Positions 17,124 to 25,453 of a DNA stretch of 35,318 nt are shown one piece after another. The notes under the pieces are model-generated. The model searched no databases. It was given only the letters and a program-made list of their open reading frames with translations, and was not told the origin of the DNA. Position 1 is the first letter of the stretch. Each line of letters opens with the position of its first letter. The DNA comes from Spirochaetales bacterium (GTDB lineage: Bacteria > Spirochaetota > Spirochaetia > ARS1246), in the NCBI GenBank assembly GCA_002688185.1, contig NZCE01000038.1:1-35318 (forward strand), written 5' to 3'. A program made the translations under genes and the position numbers.

Positions 17124-19922
17124 TTATGCTACGCTTCCGCAAAAAACCGATGCCAGAATATCATTCAGTTCCATGCGGTGCTGTTGGTAAGAGCCTGTGG
17201 CCGGGCTCGCGCTGGGTTGTCTTCCAGCGTAGTGAACCTCGGCGTCTCCAACAAGGGCATGCTTGAAGTTCTCAATATAATACCAAGCGCCGCGATTACG
17301 AGGCTCTTCCTGCACCCAGACGTATCTGTCCACTGATGAATACTGCTTGACAACAGCCTTTACCTGTTCGGCTGGAAAAGGATGAAGCTGCTCAAGACGG
17401 ATAATTGCAATCTCTTTAGCTTTGAGCTCATTCCTCCGCGTCGCAAGATCATAGTATATTTTTCCAGAGCAGAATGCCAGCACTCGTGCGCTTTGTGGGT
17501 CCAGCGGGTCATTTAGCACCTCACTGAAGCCGCCGTTTGCCATGTCCTCAAAGGCCGACACCGCATCCTTGCTGCGGAGCAAGCTTTTGGGAGTCATGAC
17601 AATGAGAGGTTTTCTGAAATCCCGTTTCATCTGACGCCTAAGTAGATGGAAATACTGAGCCGGCGTCGTCGGCACGCACACTTGGATATTGTCGTCGGCA
17701 CATAGCTGAAGGAACCGCTCCAAATGCCCGCTTGAATGCTCGGGTCCCTGACCCTCATATCCATGTGGGAGAAGTAAAACAAGCCCGTTTCCTCTGTCCC
17801 ATTTTGATTCTCCTGCCGCTATGAATTGATCGATGATGACCTGAGCACCGTTACAAAAATCGCCAAACTGCGCCTCCCACAACGTCAGCATTTCAGGCTC
17901 GGCCATTGCATTTCCGTACTCAAACCCAAGCACGGAAAACTCTGAAAGAGGACTGTCATACACGCGGAACCTTGCCTGAAACTCAGACAGATTTGTCAAC
18001 GGTATATACGGCTCAGGAGTTTCGGTGGCAATATTCCAGCAGACCGCATGCCGTTGAGAAAATGTCCCACGCCCAGAATCCTCGCCGCTCAGTCTAATTG
18101 GCGTTCCATCAATCAATAGGGAAGCAAAGCTCAACGCCTCGGCGGTGGCCCAATCAAATCCCGATTCTCCGGCAAGCATCTTCTTCTTGTCGTCAAGAAT
18201 TCTTTGGAGCTTTCTATGAATCTGAAAACCTTGAGGCACGGTAGTTAATTTTTTGCCAATATCTTTTAGGGTGGGTAGCGCCACGCCGGTCTTGGTTTTT
18301 TTGTGGCTATATTCCTTTTTATACTTTTTCCAATCACCAAATTGAAATCCATCGGTGATATATTTCACAGGTTTACTTTTGGCGTTTTTCAACGACAGCT
18401 TCAATAATGACCTATAGGCGTCTCTGATCTTCTTCTGCTCCTCCGTGCTGCAAACGCCTTCTTCATCCATCTGCCGGCCGTAAATCTTCGATACGCTGTC
18501 AGCGTTTTCAATAAGACCGTACATAATTGGGTGCGTGAATGAAGGCTCGTCCGCCTCATTGTGGCCGTACTTCCTATAGCAGATAATATCCACCACCGCG
18601 TCATAGCCAAACTTCTGTCTGAACCGTACCGCGAGATCGATGGCTCTAGTAACATGTTCAGGATGGTCGCCATTTACGTGAAAAATGGGCACGGGCATCA
18701 CTTTGGCAACATCGGTACAGAAAAACGTGGAGCGCGAATCACGTGGCGCCGTAGTAAATCCAATTTGATTATTAATAATTATGTGAATAGTGCCGCCGGT
18801 CTTGTATCCCCGGAGCTGGGCAAGATTAAACGTTTCAGCCACGACGCCTTGTCCGGTAAAGGCTGAATCCCCATGAATCAGCACGGGTATTACCCGTTTT
18901 CGGTGATTATCGTCCCTACGTCTCTGAGCGCCGCGCGCTTTCCCCTCCACAACCGGACCAACAGACTCAAGATGGCTCGGGTTGGGGAGGAGACTTACGT
19001 GGGTTCGACTCCCGTCTTCATTAATGTGGTCGGTGCTAAAACCAAGATGGTATTTAACATCTCCGCTGCCGCCGACCTCATACGGTAACGCCCGGTCCTC
19101 AAATGTGGAAAAAACTTCCTCTTGGGGCTTATTCATCAAGTTTGTCAACACATTCAGCCGGCCTCGATGAGCCATCCCGAGGACGATCTCCTGGATACCT
19201 AAGTCTCGGGCTCCAATATCAATCAGATGATGGAGCGCAGGGATAAGAGACTCCCCTCCTTCGAGGGAAAATCGTTTTTGCCCGATGTAGTTGCTGTGGA
19301 TAAAGCTCTCGAGCTCCTCGGCCTTGATGACGTCTGAGAGAATTCGCATCTTCTGAGTATTTGACACAACCGGTCGATTGTTCTGCTGCTCGATTTTTTC
19401 GATTAACCATCCGCGCATGGTACGATTCTGAATATGGAAAACTTCCACACCCATATATGAGCAATAGGTTTCACGCAGTGAGCTTAATATAATCTCAAGC
19501 GTGCCACTCGGAGGAGTCAGGCTTCTGCCGGACCTAAATATCGTGTCCCGGTCCGCCTCTTCCAAGCCGAAATCCTCCGGCCTTAGATTCTCGTGGGAGC
19601 CCTCTATAGTTTTAAAAAGATACTTGAGGTCAGGGGTGATGTACCCCTGCAGCGGATTCAGATCCGCGTGAAGATATCCCACGTCTCGGTAAGCCCAGAT
19701 GAGGCTGTCAATCCTGCTTTGCTTATAGACGTGGGCGGACTCAGCGTCAGCAACCCTCGGAGGTGAATCAGAACGTAGCGTCGATGCTAAGCCGGCGCCG
19801 TCAGAAATATGCGAAAACAGCTCGTCCCACTCCGACGGTACGGAGGTTTTTTTTTCCTTCCAAGACTCAAACAGGGCTTCGGCAAAGAGAAGATTTTCAA
19901 TTCCAAGCGCTTCTTGTTTCAC
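17124..19922 (-). CDS. sucA: 2-oxoglutarate dehydrogenase E1
   Basis: The thiamine-diphosphate enzyme decarboxylates 2-oxoglutarate in the TCA cycle. At 932 residues it has the full length of SucA. The N-terminal E2-binding segment (NLLFAEALFESW) is present, then IVLGMAHRGRLNVL, the thiamine-diphosphate motif HGDSAFTGQGVVAETFNLAQL with NNQIGFTT, and late GQGPEHSSGHLERFLQLCA and YVWVQEEPRNRGAWYY. Translation begins at a GTG, with AAGGA about 12 bases upstream, rather distant. A perfect 12-bp palindrome (AGCCTGCAGGCT, 19951-19962) lies in the short gap after sucD. All three enzymes of the complex are encoded together. Confidence 0.96.
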   Translation of the reverse strand: MKQEALGIENLLFAEALFESWKEKKTSVPSEWDELFSHISDGAGLASTLRSDSPPRVADAESAHVYKQSRIDSLIWAYRDVGYLHADLNPLQGYITPDLKYLFKTIEGSHENLRPEDFGLEEADRDTIFRSGRSLTPPSGTLEIILSSLRETYCSYMGVEVFHIQNRTMRGWLIEKIEQQNNRPVVSNTQKMRILSDVIKAEELESFIHSNYIGQKRFSLEGGESLIPALHHLIDIGARDLGIQEIVLGMAHRGRLNVLTNLMNKPQEEVFSTFEDRALPYEVGGSGDVKYHLGFSTDHINEDGSRTHVSLLPNPSHLESVGPVVEGKARGAQRRRDDNHRKRVIPVLIHGDSAFTGQGVVAETFNLAQLRGYKTGGTIHIIINNQIGFTTAPRDSRSTFFCTDVAKVMPVPIFHVNGDHPEHVTRAIDLAVRFRQKFGYDAVVDIICYRKYGHNEADEPSFTHPIMYGLIENADSVSKIYGRQMDEEGVCSTEEQKKIRDAYRSLLKLSLKNAKSKPVKYITDGFQFGDWKKYKKEYSHKKTKTGVALPTLKDIGKKLTTVPQGFQIHRKLQRILDDKKKMLAGESGFDWATAEALSFASLLIDGTPIRLSGEDSGRGTFSQRHAVCWNIATETPEPYIPLTNLSEFQARFRVYDSPLSEFSVLGFEYGNAMAEPEMLTLWEAQFGDFCNGAQVIIDQFIAAGESKWDRGNGLVLLLPHGYEGQGPEHSSGHLERFLQLCADDNIQVCVPTTPAQYFHLLRRQMKRDFRKPLIVMTPKSLLRSKDAVSAFEDMANGGFSEVLNDPLDPQSARVLAFCSGKIYYDLATRRNELKAKEIAIIRLEQLHPFPAEQVKAVVKQYSSVDRYVWVQEEPRNRGAWYYIENFKHALVGDAEVHYAGRQPSASPATGSYQQHRMELNDILASVFCGSVA

Positions 19923-19966
19923 CCCGGAGATCCATCCTTTCGGCAGAAATAGCCTGCAGGCTGTTA

Positions 19967-20836
19967 TTATCCCATTCGCTCCTTGAGGAGCCCTGGTATC
20001 TCGTCCGGTCTATCAGCGACGGGTACTCCGGCATCATGGAAGGCGGATATCTTTGCCTCCGGCGTTCCCTTTCCACCCGAAATAATCGCGCCGGCGTGAC
20101 CCATCCGTTTACCCGGGGGTGCCGTTCTCCCCGAGATAAAAGACACGACCGGCTTGCGCATTTTTTCCTTTATAAAGGAAGCCGCATTTTCCTCGGATTC
20201 CCCGCCAATTTCCCCAATGAGCACCACACCTTCAGTCTGAGAGTCCTGTTCGTATAGCTCGAGTAAATCTACAAAGCTGGTGCCGACTATGGGATCGCCG
20301 CCAATTCCGACACATGTCGATTGGCCAAGCCCGGACGTGGTGAGATTGTACACTACCTCGTAGGTGAGCGTCCCGCTCCTGGAAATAACCCCAATGGTCC
20401 CCTCGAGGTGGATTTTATACGGCATGATGCCAACTTTGCATTTTCCCGGTGATATAAGGCCGGGGCAATTTGGACCGATAAGGCGGCAGCCTTTATCACC
20501 AACATAGGAGTACATCTCGATCATATCGAGTACGGGCACGCCTTCAGTGATGCAAACGATAAGGGGGATCTGTGCGTCCGCGGCCTCTCTCACCGCTGAA
20601 GTGGCAAATCGGGCAGGTACAAAGATGACGGTGCAATCGGCCCCAGTCGCATCGCGGCAGTCAGCCACGGTGTCAAAGACGGGCACCGACTCCATCATCT
20701 GCCCTCCTTTGCCCGGGGTGACCCCGCCTACCACACTTGTACCATCGTCTATCATCGCCCTGGTATGGAATGATCCGTCGCGGCCGGTTATGCCTTGAAC
20801 CATTACCTTTGTGTTCTTATCTACTAATATGCTCAT
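19967..20836 (-). CDS. sucD: Succinyl-CoA synthetase alpha subunit
   Basis: This subunit binds CoA and carries the phosphohistidine of succinyl-CoA synthetase, which makes ATP or GTP from succinyl-CoA. The 289 residues include the N-terminal CoA-binding fold ([26 protein letters not shown]), the CoA segment [17 protein letters not shown] and the active-site His in [15 protein letters not shown]. The length equals the family norm. It begins ten bases after sucC, with AGGA seven bases before the ATG, and the two subunits would be made in similar amounts from one message. Confidence 0.96.
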   Translation of the reverse strand: MSILVDKNTKVMVQGITGRDGSFHTRAMIDDGTSVVGGVTPGKGGQMMESVPVFDTVADCRDATGADCTVIFVPARFATSAVREAADAQIPLIVCITEGVPVLDMIEMYSYVGDKGCRLIGPNCPGLISPGKCKVGIMPYKIHLEGTIGVISRSGTLTYEVVYNLTTSGLGQSTCVGIGGDPIVGTSFVDLLELYEQDSQTEGVVLIGEIGGESEENAASFIKEKMRKPVVSFISGRTAPPGKRMGHAGAIISGGKGTPEAKISAFHDAGVPVADRPDEIPGLLKERMG

Positions 20837-20845
20837 ATAGGTTTC

Positions 20846-21976
20846 CTAGTGACTCAACGCCACCACCTCTTTCACGGCTTCAGTCAACTTTTCGAGAGCC
20901 GACAGCCCGGCGTTGGTTAATATTTCTCGACCTTCCTGATCATTCGTGCCGATAAGACGAATTACAACCGGCACCGGGATTTCTATTTGTCTATTTGCTA
21001 AAAGTATGCCGTTTGCTATGTCGTCGCACCGAGTAATCCCTCCAAAAATATTGATAAGAATCGCCTTCACCTTTTTATTATTAAGAATTATCGATAGGGC
21101 GTTTAGAACTTTCTCAGGATTGGAGCTTCCGCCGACATCCAAGAAGTTGGCAGGACTACCACCAAAATGCTTTATAAGATCCATGGTTGCCATAGCTAAA
21201 CCGGCGCCGTTGACGATGCAGCCGATGTCTCCGTCCATACTCACAAAACTCAGGCCAACCTCCCGGGCTTTAATCTCATCGTCTGAATATTCCTCGGGGT
21301 TCTGCAGGTCCAATATGTCCTTATGTCTGAATAGCGCGTTATCATCAAAGTTTATCTTTGCATCCAGGGCAATGAGCTCATCCCCAGTAAGCCGGGCATA
21401 CGGATTGATCTCCACCAGCGAGCAATCTTTCTCTTTGAAAAGCCTATAGAGCTTTTTGACCGTGTCACTCGCCTGACTCACGAGCTTTAAAGATTCAAAT
21501 CCCTTCCGCAAAAAACCGTTCAGCGCATCGTCATCGATCTCCTTCCCTGACGGGATCGACAGCTTGAGAATTTTCTCGGGTTCTGTTTCCGCTAGCTCTT
21601 CTATCTCCACACCCCCGGCGGAGCTCAACATAAGCGTTACCGCTTTTGAAGCCCGGTCAACAGTGAGCCCGAGATAGTATTCCTGCTCAATATCCAGCGC
21701 TTTGGCCACAAGAACTTTCTCTACCGGAAGGTCTTTAATGGTGAGAGATAGAATGGCGTGCGCGGCCCCCCTGGCATCCTGTCCGCTATGCACCACTTTG
21801 ACTCCACCTGCCTTTCCCCTGCCGCCCACAAGAACCTGGGCCTTTATTACTACGGGATATCCCAACACTTCCGCCGCGCGTTCTGCTTCCTCGGGGCTTC
21901 CGGCAAGTACTGCCTCAGCCACTTTGATCTCATATTGTTTGAATAGCTCGTGTCCCTGATACTCATGTATCTTCAT
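20846..21976 (-). CDS. sucC: Succinyl-CoA synthetase beta subunit
   Basis: The beta subunit binds the nucleotide and succinate. It opens with MKIHEYQGHELFKQYEI and an ATP-grasp fold with VIKAQVLVGGRGKAGGV, and later shows LVEINPYARLTGDELIALDAKINFDDNALFRH and INIFGGITRCDDIANGI, the phosphate-binding segment. At 376 residues it is slightly shorter than E. coli SucC (388). The ATG overlaps the sdhB stop by four bases (ATGA), showing translational coupling with sdhB, an unusual but tight link between succinate dehydrogenase and succinyl-CoA synthetase. ATP or GTP preference cannot be told by eye. Confidence 0.96.
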   Translation of the reverse strand: MKIHEYQGHELFKQYEIKVAEAVLAGSPEEAERAAEVLGYPVVIKAQVLVGGRGKAGGVKVVHSGQDARGAAHAILSLTIKDLPVEKVLVAKALDIEQEYYLGLTVDRASKAVTLMLSSAGGVEIEELAETEPEKILKLSIPSGKEIDDDALNGFLRKGFESLKLVSQASDTVKKLYRLFKEKDCSLVEINPYARLTGDELIALDAKINFDDNALFRHKDILDLQNPEEYSDDEIKAREVGLSFVSMDGDIGCIVNGAGLAMATMDLIKHFGGSPANFLDVGGSSNPEKVLNALSIILNNKKVKAILINIFGGITRCDDIANGILLANRQIEIPVPVVIRLIGTNDQEGREILTNAGLSALEKLTEAVKEVVALSH

Positions 21977-22722
21977 GTAGTCACCCCGGATTCCTTAGTC
22001 TGTTCTCCGCGTTCCTTCCTATAATGTTGTATTTTTCTTTTTGTAAGATTAATCAGCTTAGTAATCTTGATGCCTCGCGGACAAACACGAGTGCACTCAA
22101 AATGGTTCTCACACGCCCAAACACCGTCTGGATGATCCAGCACCGCCAGTCGCTCCTCAAAGCCGGCATCACGGGAATCAAACACAAACCTTGCCGCCTG
22201 GACTATTGAAGCCGGACCGATAAAGCCCGGATTCTTGTCGGGCACCGGACACGATGAAACACATGACTGGCAGAGAATACATTTAGTTGCATCATCGAAT
22301 TCGGACCGTTCCTCCCGTGTTTGCAAGTACTCGCCCGCTTCCTCCCGCGGCTTTGGTATGAGAAACGGCCTGACGGACTCAAATTTCTTAAAAAACGAAA
22401 TTTGCCTGACGATAAGATCCCGCTCGACAGCGAGGTGCCTCAACGGCTCGAGATGAATCGTATCTCCGTCTGCCTCCGCAACTTCCTGAATCAAAGTTTT
22501 GCAAGCCAAACGCTCTTTTCCATTTATCAGCATGGCATCGGAACCACATATCCCGTGCGCGCAGCTTTTTCTGAACGTAAGCGTCCGATCCTCGCCGCGC
22601 TTAATACTCATTAGGGCATCCAAAACTCGGTCGGTACTATCCACTTCCACGTCATAGGTTTGATTAAACGTCCCTCTATCGTCCTCAGGATTGAACCTCC
22701 TAATGTCGAGTACCACATTCAT
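21973..22722 (-). CDS. sdhB: Succinate dehydrogenase iron-sulfur subunit
   Basis: This subunit carries electrons from the flavoprotein to quinone. It has 249 residues. The [2Fe-2S] site is SCAHGICGSDAML with LAC; the [4Fe-4S] site is CILCQSCVSSCP; the [3Fe-4S] site is CENHFECTRVCPRGI. All Cys are in place. The SCAHGICGSDAM form is the one seen in many non-enterobacterial succinate dehydrogenases. It follows sdhA by 15 bases and overlaps sucC by four. The membrane anchors that should hold it are not in the window. Confidence 0.95.
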   Translation of the reverse strand: MNVVLDIRRFNPEDDRGTFNQTYDVEVDSTDRVLDALMSIKRGEDRTLTFRKSCAHGICGSDAMLINGKERLACKTLIQEVAEADGDTIHLEPLRHLAVERDLIVRQISFFKKFESVRPFLIPKPREEAGEYLQTREERSEFDDATKCILCQSCVSSCPVPDKNPGFIGPASIVQAARFVFDSRDAGFEERLAVLDHPDGVWACENHFECTRVCPRGIKITKLINLTKRKIQHYRKERGEQTKESGVTT

Positions 22723-22737
22723 AGTTGCTCCTTGCCC

Positions 22738-24468
22738 TCAATAAACTCTGGGTTTTGGCTCCCACCGGCTCAGATCCACATTTTTGAAAGTCACCGAAAC
22801 GCTGTCATGATCAAGGGCCGCCAACGTGTGTTTAAGCCACCGCCCGTCATCACGCTCCGGATAATCTTCACGGGAATGAGCTCCCCTGCTCTCGGTTCTG
22901 TTCAATGCCGATTCCGCTGTGATAAGCGCCAGATCCAGCAAATTCCGGACTTCTACTATTTCAAGTAGCTCATTATTGAACTTCCTATTGGAGTCCCGTA
23001 ACTTAAGCCCCAAAGCAACCTGTCGGAGCTTCCGGATGTCACTGACCGCCTGTTTCATAGCTGATTCCCGGCGATACACCCCGACGTTGCGCATCATCGT
23101 GTCCTGCATGTTATGAAACAACTCACCGAGAGACGGGCCTGCTCCTCCACCCTTTAGTGCATCGAGTTGCCGCAGGATTTTATCATCAAATCCGTCCGCC
23201 AAAGGCGGAATGTCTGCTCTGCTTACATAATCTGCTATATGCATTCCCGCCCGCCGGCCGAACACGACGAGATCTACAAGGCTGTTGGTCCCAAGACGAT
23301 TTGCACCATGAACCGATACGCACGCACATTCTCCTGCCGCGTACAAACCCTCATAGGTCACTAAATCCGTTTCCACTCGACCGTCAATATCGGTGGGAAT
23401 TCCACCCATGGCATAGTGAGCGGTAGGTTGAACAGGCATCGCCTTGTCGGCCGGGTCGACGTTCAGATATGTCTTGCAGAAATCAGCGATGTCCGGCAAT
23501 CTTGACTCTACGGTCTCACGTCCAAGAGCCGTTGCGTCGAGATATACGTAATCGTCGATTTTGCAATCGCCACGAATGCCACGGCCGGCAGAAATCTCAT
23601 TCATGATGGCCCTCGATACCATGTCTCTCGGCGCGAGATCCAACAGAGTCGGCGCATATTCCTCCATAAATCGGTCGCCGTTCCTATTCTTAAGTATTCC
23701 CCCCTCCCCTCTCACTCCCTCGGTGATGAGGATTCCCATCCCATAGATCCCGGTTGGATGGAACTGAAAAAACTCCATGTCCTCGAGAGGCACACCCGCG
23801 CGCGCCAGAACCGCCGGGCCATCGCCGGTATTTGCATGTGCGTTTGATGTCACTTTGAACATGCGACCAAACCCGCCGGTGGCAAAGAGGACCGCCTTTG
23901 ATCGAAATACGTGAAGCTCACCGGTGGAAAGCTCGACTGACACTACGCCCGCACAACGGTTGCCCTCCAAGACGATATCCAACACTTGATATTCGTTAAA
24001 AAATCGCACTTCATTTTTTATGCATTGCTGATAAAGGGTCTGCAGGATCATGTGCCCTGTTCTATCTGCCGCATAACAGGACCGGTGCACGGCGCCTTCA
24101 CCAAAGTTCCGCGTATGGCCGCCAAATCTGCGTTGGGCAATTTTGCCTTCATCGGTCCGACTGAACGGCAGTCCACGATTCTCGAGGTCATACACGGCCC
24201 TCACCGCGTCCTCGGCTAGGATAATGGCCGCGTCTTGGTCGGTGAGGTAGTCCCCCCCTTTTACCGTATCAAACGCATGCCACTCAGGGTGGTCTTCCTC
24301 AACATTTCCCAGTGCTGCGCCAATGCCGCCCTGGGCCGCCCCGGTGTGACTCCTGGTTGGGTATACCTTTGAAATCACCGCCGTCCTTGCTTTCTTGCTC
24401 GCCTCGAGTGCCGCGTACAATCCAGCACCCCCGGCACCAACGATTACCGCGTCAAACTCGTGTGTCAA
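22738..24468 (-). CDS. sdhA: Succinate dehydrogenase flavoprotein subunit
   Basis: This subunit oxidises succinate to fumarate. The 576-residue protein has the FAD fold ([20 protein letters not shown]), the covalent-FAD His segment [18 protein letters not shown], the substrate region [23 protein letters not shown] with catalytic Arg and His, and [22 protein letters not shown] near the C-terminal part. The start is a TTG with AGGAG seven bases upstream; no ATG fits. It is the first gene of the block and has a promoter at 24526-24554. Usual sdhC/sdhD anchor genes do not precede it. Fumarate reductase is possible, but the cycle genes and the complete 2-oxoglutarate dehydrogenase favour the oxidative direction. 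Confidence 0.95.
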   Translation of the reverse strand: MTHEFDAVIVGAGGAGLYAALEASKKARTAVISKVYPTRSHTGAAQGGIGAALGNVEEDHPEWHAFDTVKGGDYLTDQDAAIILAEDAVRAVYDLENRGLPFSRTDEGKIAQRRFGGHTRNFGEGAVHRSCYAADRTGHMILQTLYQQCIKNEVRFFNEYQVLDIVLEGNRCAGVVSVELSTGELHVFRSKAVLFATGGFGRMFKVTSNAHANTGDGPAVLARAGVPLEDMEFFQFHPTGIYGMGILITEGVRGEGGILKNRNGDRFMEEYAPTLLDLAPRDMVSRAIMNEISAGRGIRGDCKIDDYVYLDATALGRETVESRLPDIADFCKTYLNVDPADKAMPVQPTAHYAMGGIPTDIDGRVETDLVTYEGLYAAGECACVSVHGANRLGTNSLVDLVVFGRRAGMHIADYVSRADIPPLADGFDDKILRQLDALKGGGAGPSLGELFHNMQDTMMRNVGVYRRESAMKQAVSDIRKLRQVALGLKLRDSNRKFNNELLEIVEVRNLLDLALITAESALNRTESRGAHSREDYPERDDGRWLKHTLAALDHDSVSVTFKNVDLSRWEPKPRVY

Positions 24469-24505
24469 AGTGATGCTCCTTCAGCGTTTATGCCTGGAAC
24501 AAACG

Positions 24506-24519
24506 GAATGTGCACATTC
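24506..24519. promoter_or_regulatory. 14-bp perfect palindrome at the sdh operon start site, candidate operator
   Basis: GAATGTG-CACATTC is perfectly self-complementary. It begins seven bases after the -10 element of the sdhA promoter, covering the predicted first transcribed base, where a bound dimer would block RNA polymerase. Confidence 0.5.
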
Positions 24520-24525
24520 GCATTT

Positions 24526-24554
24526 AGTGTACTAACCGAGGTTGCAAAAAGCAA
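24526..24554 (-). promoter_or_regulatory. Promoter of the sdhA-sucA-gltA block
   Basis: Read leftwards, TTGCTT (-35), a 17-base spacer and TACACT (-10), about 57 bases before the TTG start of sdhA. Confidence 0.5.
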
Positions 24555-24781
24555 GAAATCACATTTTGGCTGCATTTTCCCCGGATTACGAAAGGAACTT
24601 CGCGGAAACCTGAGGGAACGGTCCCAAAACGATCTGGGTATACAGAACGACTGCTTTCCGCATATATTTGCCCCGTATGAGCGTCTTTGAAATCGTGACG
24701 GATTGAGTGATTTTTCTCTATTTATTCAATTTTATCATGGTTGGGCCGCGGAATGCGCCACAAACACAGCCGGCTACCGCC

Positions 24782-24810
24782 TTGCAACTTAGAATTGAGA
24801 TGAGTACATT
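24782..24810 (+). promoter_or_regulatory. Promoter of the coiled-coil/oligopeptidase pair
   Basis: TTGCAA (-35), a 17-base spacer and TACATT (-10), ending 24 bases before the ATG at 24835. Confidence 0.55.
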
Positions 24811-24834
24811 TATTGTTGAATCTAGGAGAAAACA

Positions 24835-25440
24835 ATGACTGAAATAAAATCGGCGCTTGAGCTGGCACTTGAGCGCACACAGGATATCCAGGGAGACAAG
24901 GAAACATTAAAGGCAAATGAACTGAGAAACAAGGGCAAGCTCCTTGCGTCGGCGTATTTAAATCCCCATGGGAATCATGAAGAAAAGGATCCTCTATCAC
25001 GTCTCAAATCCTATTCCGGGAAGGAACTAGGGTGGGTCAAAGAGGGTTTTTTCCGTGTCATGGTGGCAAATATCAACCTGCCCGTCGACGCCGATTTTGT
25101 CGACAAAGTAAAACGGGTAGAAGATGGACTTCACGCCGTGCTCAGAGAAAAACGACAGATCAGCTATATGTTCCAACAGGTTCGAGAGTTTTTTGAACAG
25201 TATTTGGGATCACGCGATCAGATGGAGGAATCGGTCAAGCAACAGTATGAACCGCAAATGCGGGAGAAGGAGCGGCTCCTCGCCCAGCAGATGGGGGCCG
25301 AAATTCATCTCAGTCCCGAGTCTGACCCGGAGTTTGTCTCGCTGCTTGCCAAAAATTTCTCGAGGCTCGAAGAACAGTATAACCAGGCCCTTCAGCAGGT
25401 TAAGGACCAGCTGAAACAATTATTTGACGCAACACAGTAA
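24835..25440 (+). CDS. Coiled-coil protein of unknown function, spirochaete-type
   Basis: I do not know a function for this 201-residue cytoplasmic protein. It begins MTEIKSALELALERTQDI, and I recall similar openings in uncharacterised spirochaete proteins (possibly the DUF6657 group; not certain). There is no signal peptide or membrane helix. Residues 95-200 are strongly charged and helical with Gln/Glu/Leu repeats (FEQYLGSRDQMEESVKQQYE and LEEQYNQALQQVKDQLKQLF), which should form a coiled coil. The ribosome site AGGAG, six bases before the ATG, is good. It ends 13 bases before the oligoendopeptidase gene and is probably co-transcribed with it. Confidence 0.75.
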   Translation: MTEIKSALELALERTQDIQGDKETLKANELRNKGKLLASAYLNPHGNHEEKDPLSRLKSYSGKELGWVKEGFFRVMVANINLPVDADFVDKVKRVEDGLHAVLREKRQISYMFQQVREFFEQYLGSRDQMEESVKQQYEPQMREKERLLAQQMGAEIHLSPESDPEFVSLLAKNFSRLEEQYNQALQQVKDQLKQLFDATQ

Positions 25441-25453
25441 CGGCACACCGGAA

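Larger units (their letters stand above)
24469..24834. other. Divergent control region of sdhA and the coiled-coil gene
   Basis: These 366 bases hold no gene, and in particular no small membrane-anchor gene. They contain a leftward promoter and a palindrome for the sdh-suc block and a rightward promoter for the gene at 24835. Between 24560 and 24780 I see nothing definite. Confidence 0.6.

Noticed and set aside
18982..19022. tRNA T-arm-like GTGGGTTCGACTCCC inside sucA
   Set aside because: No matching acceptor or anticodon stems around it, and it lies within a conserved coding sequence.
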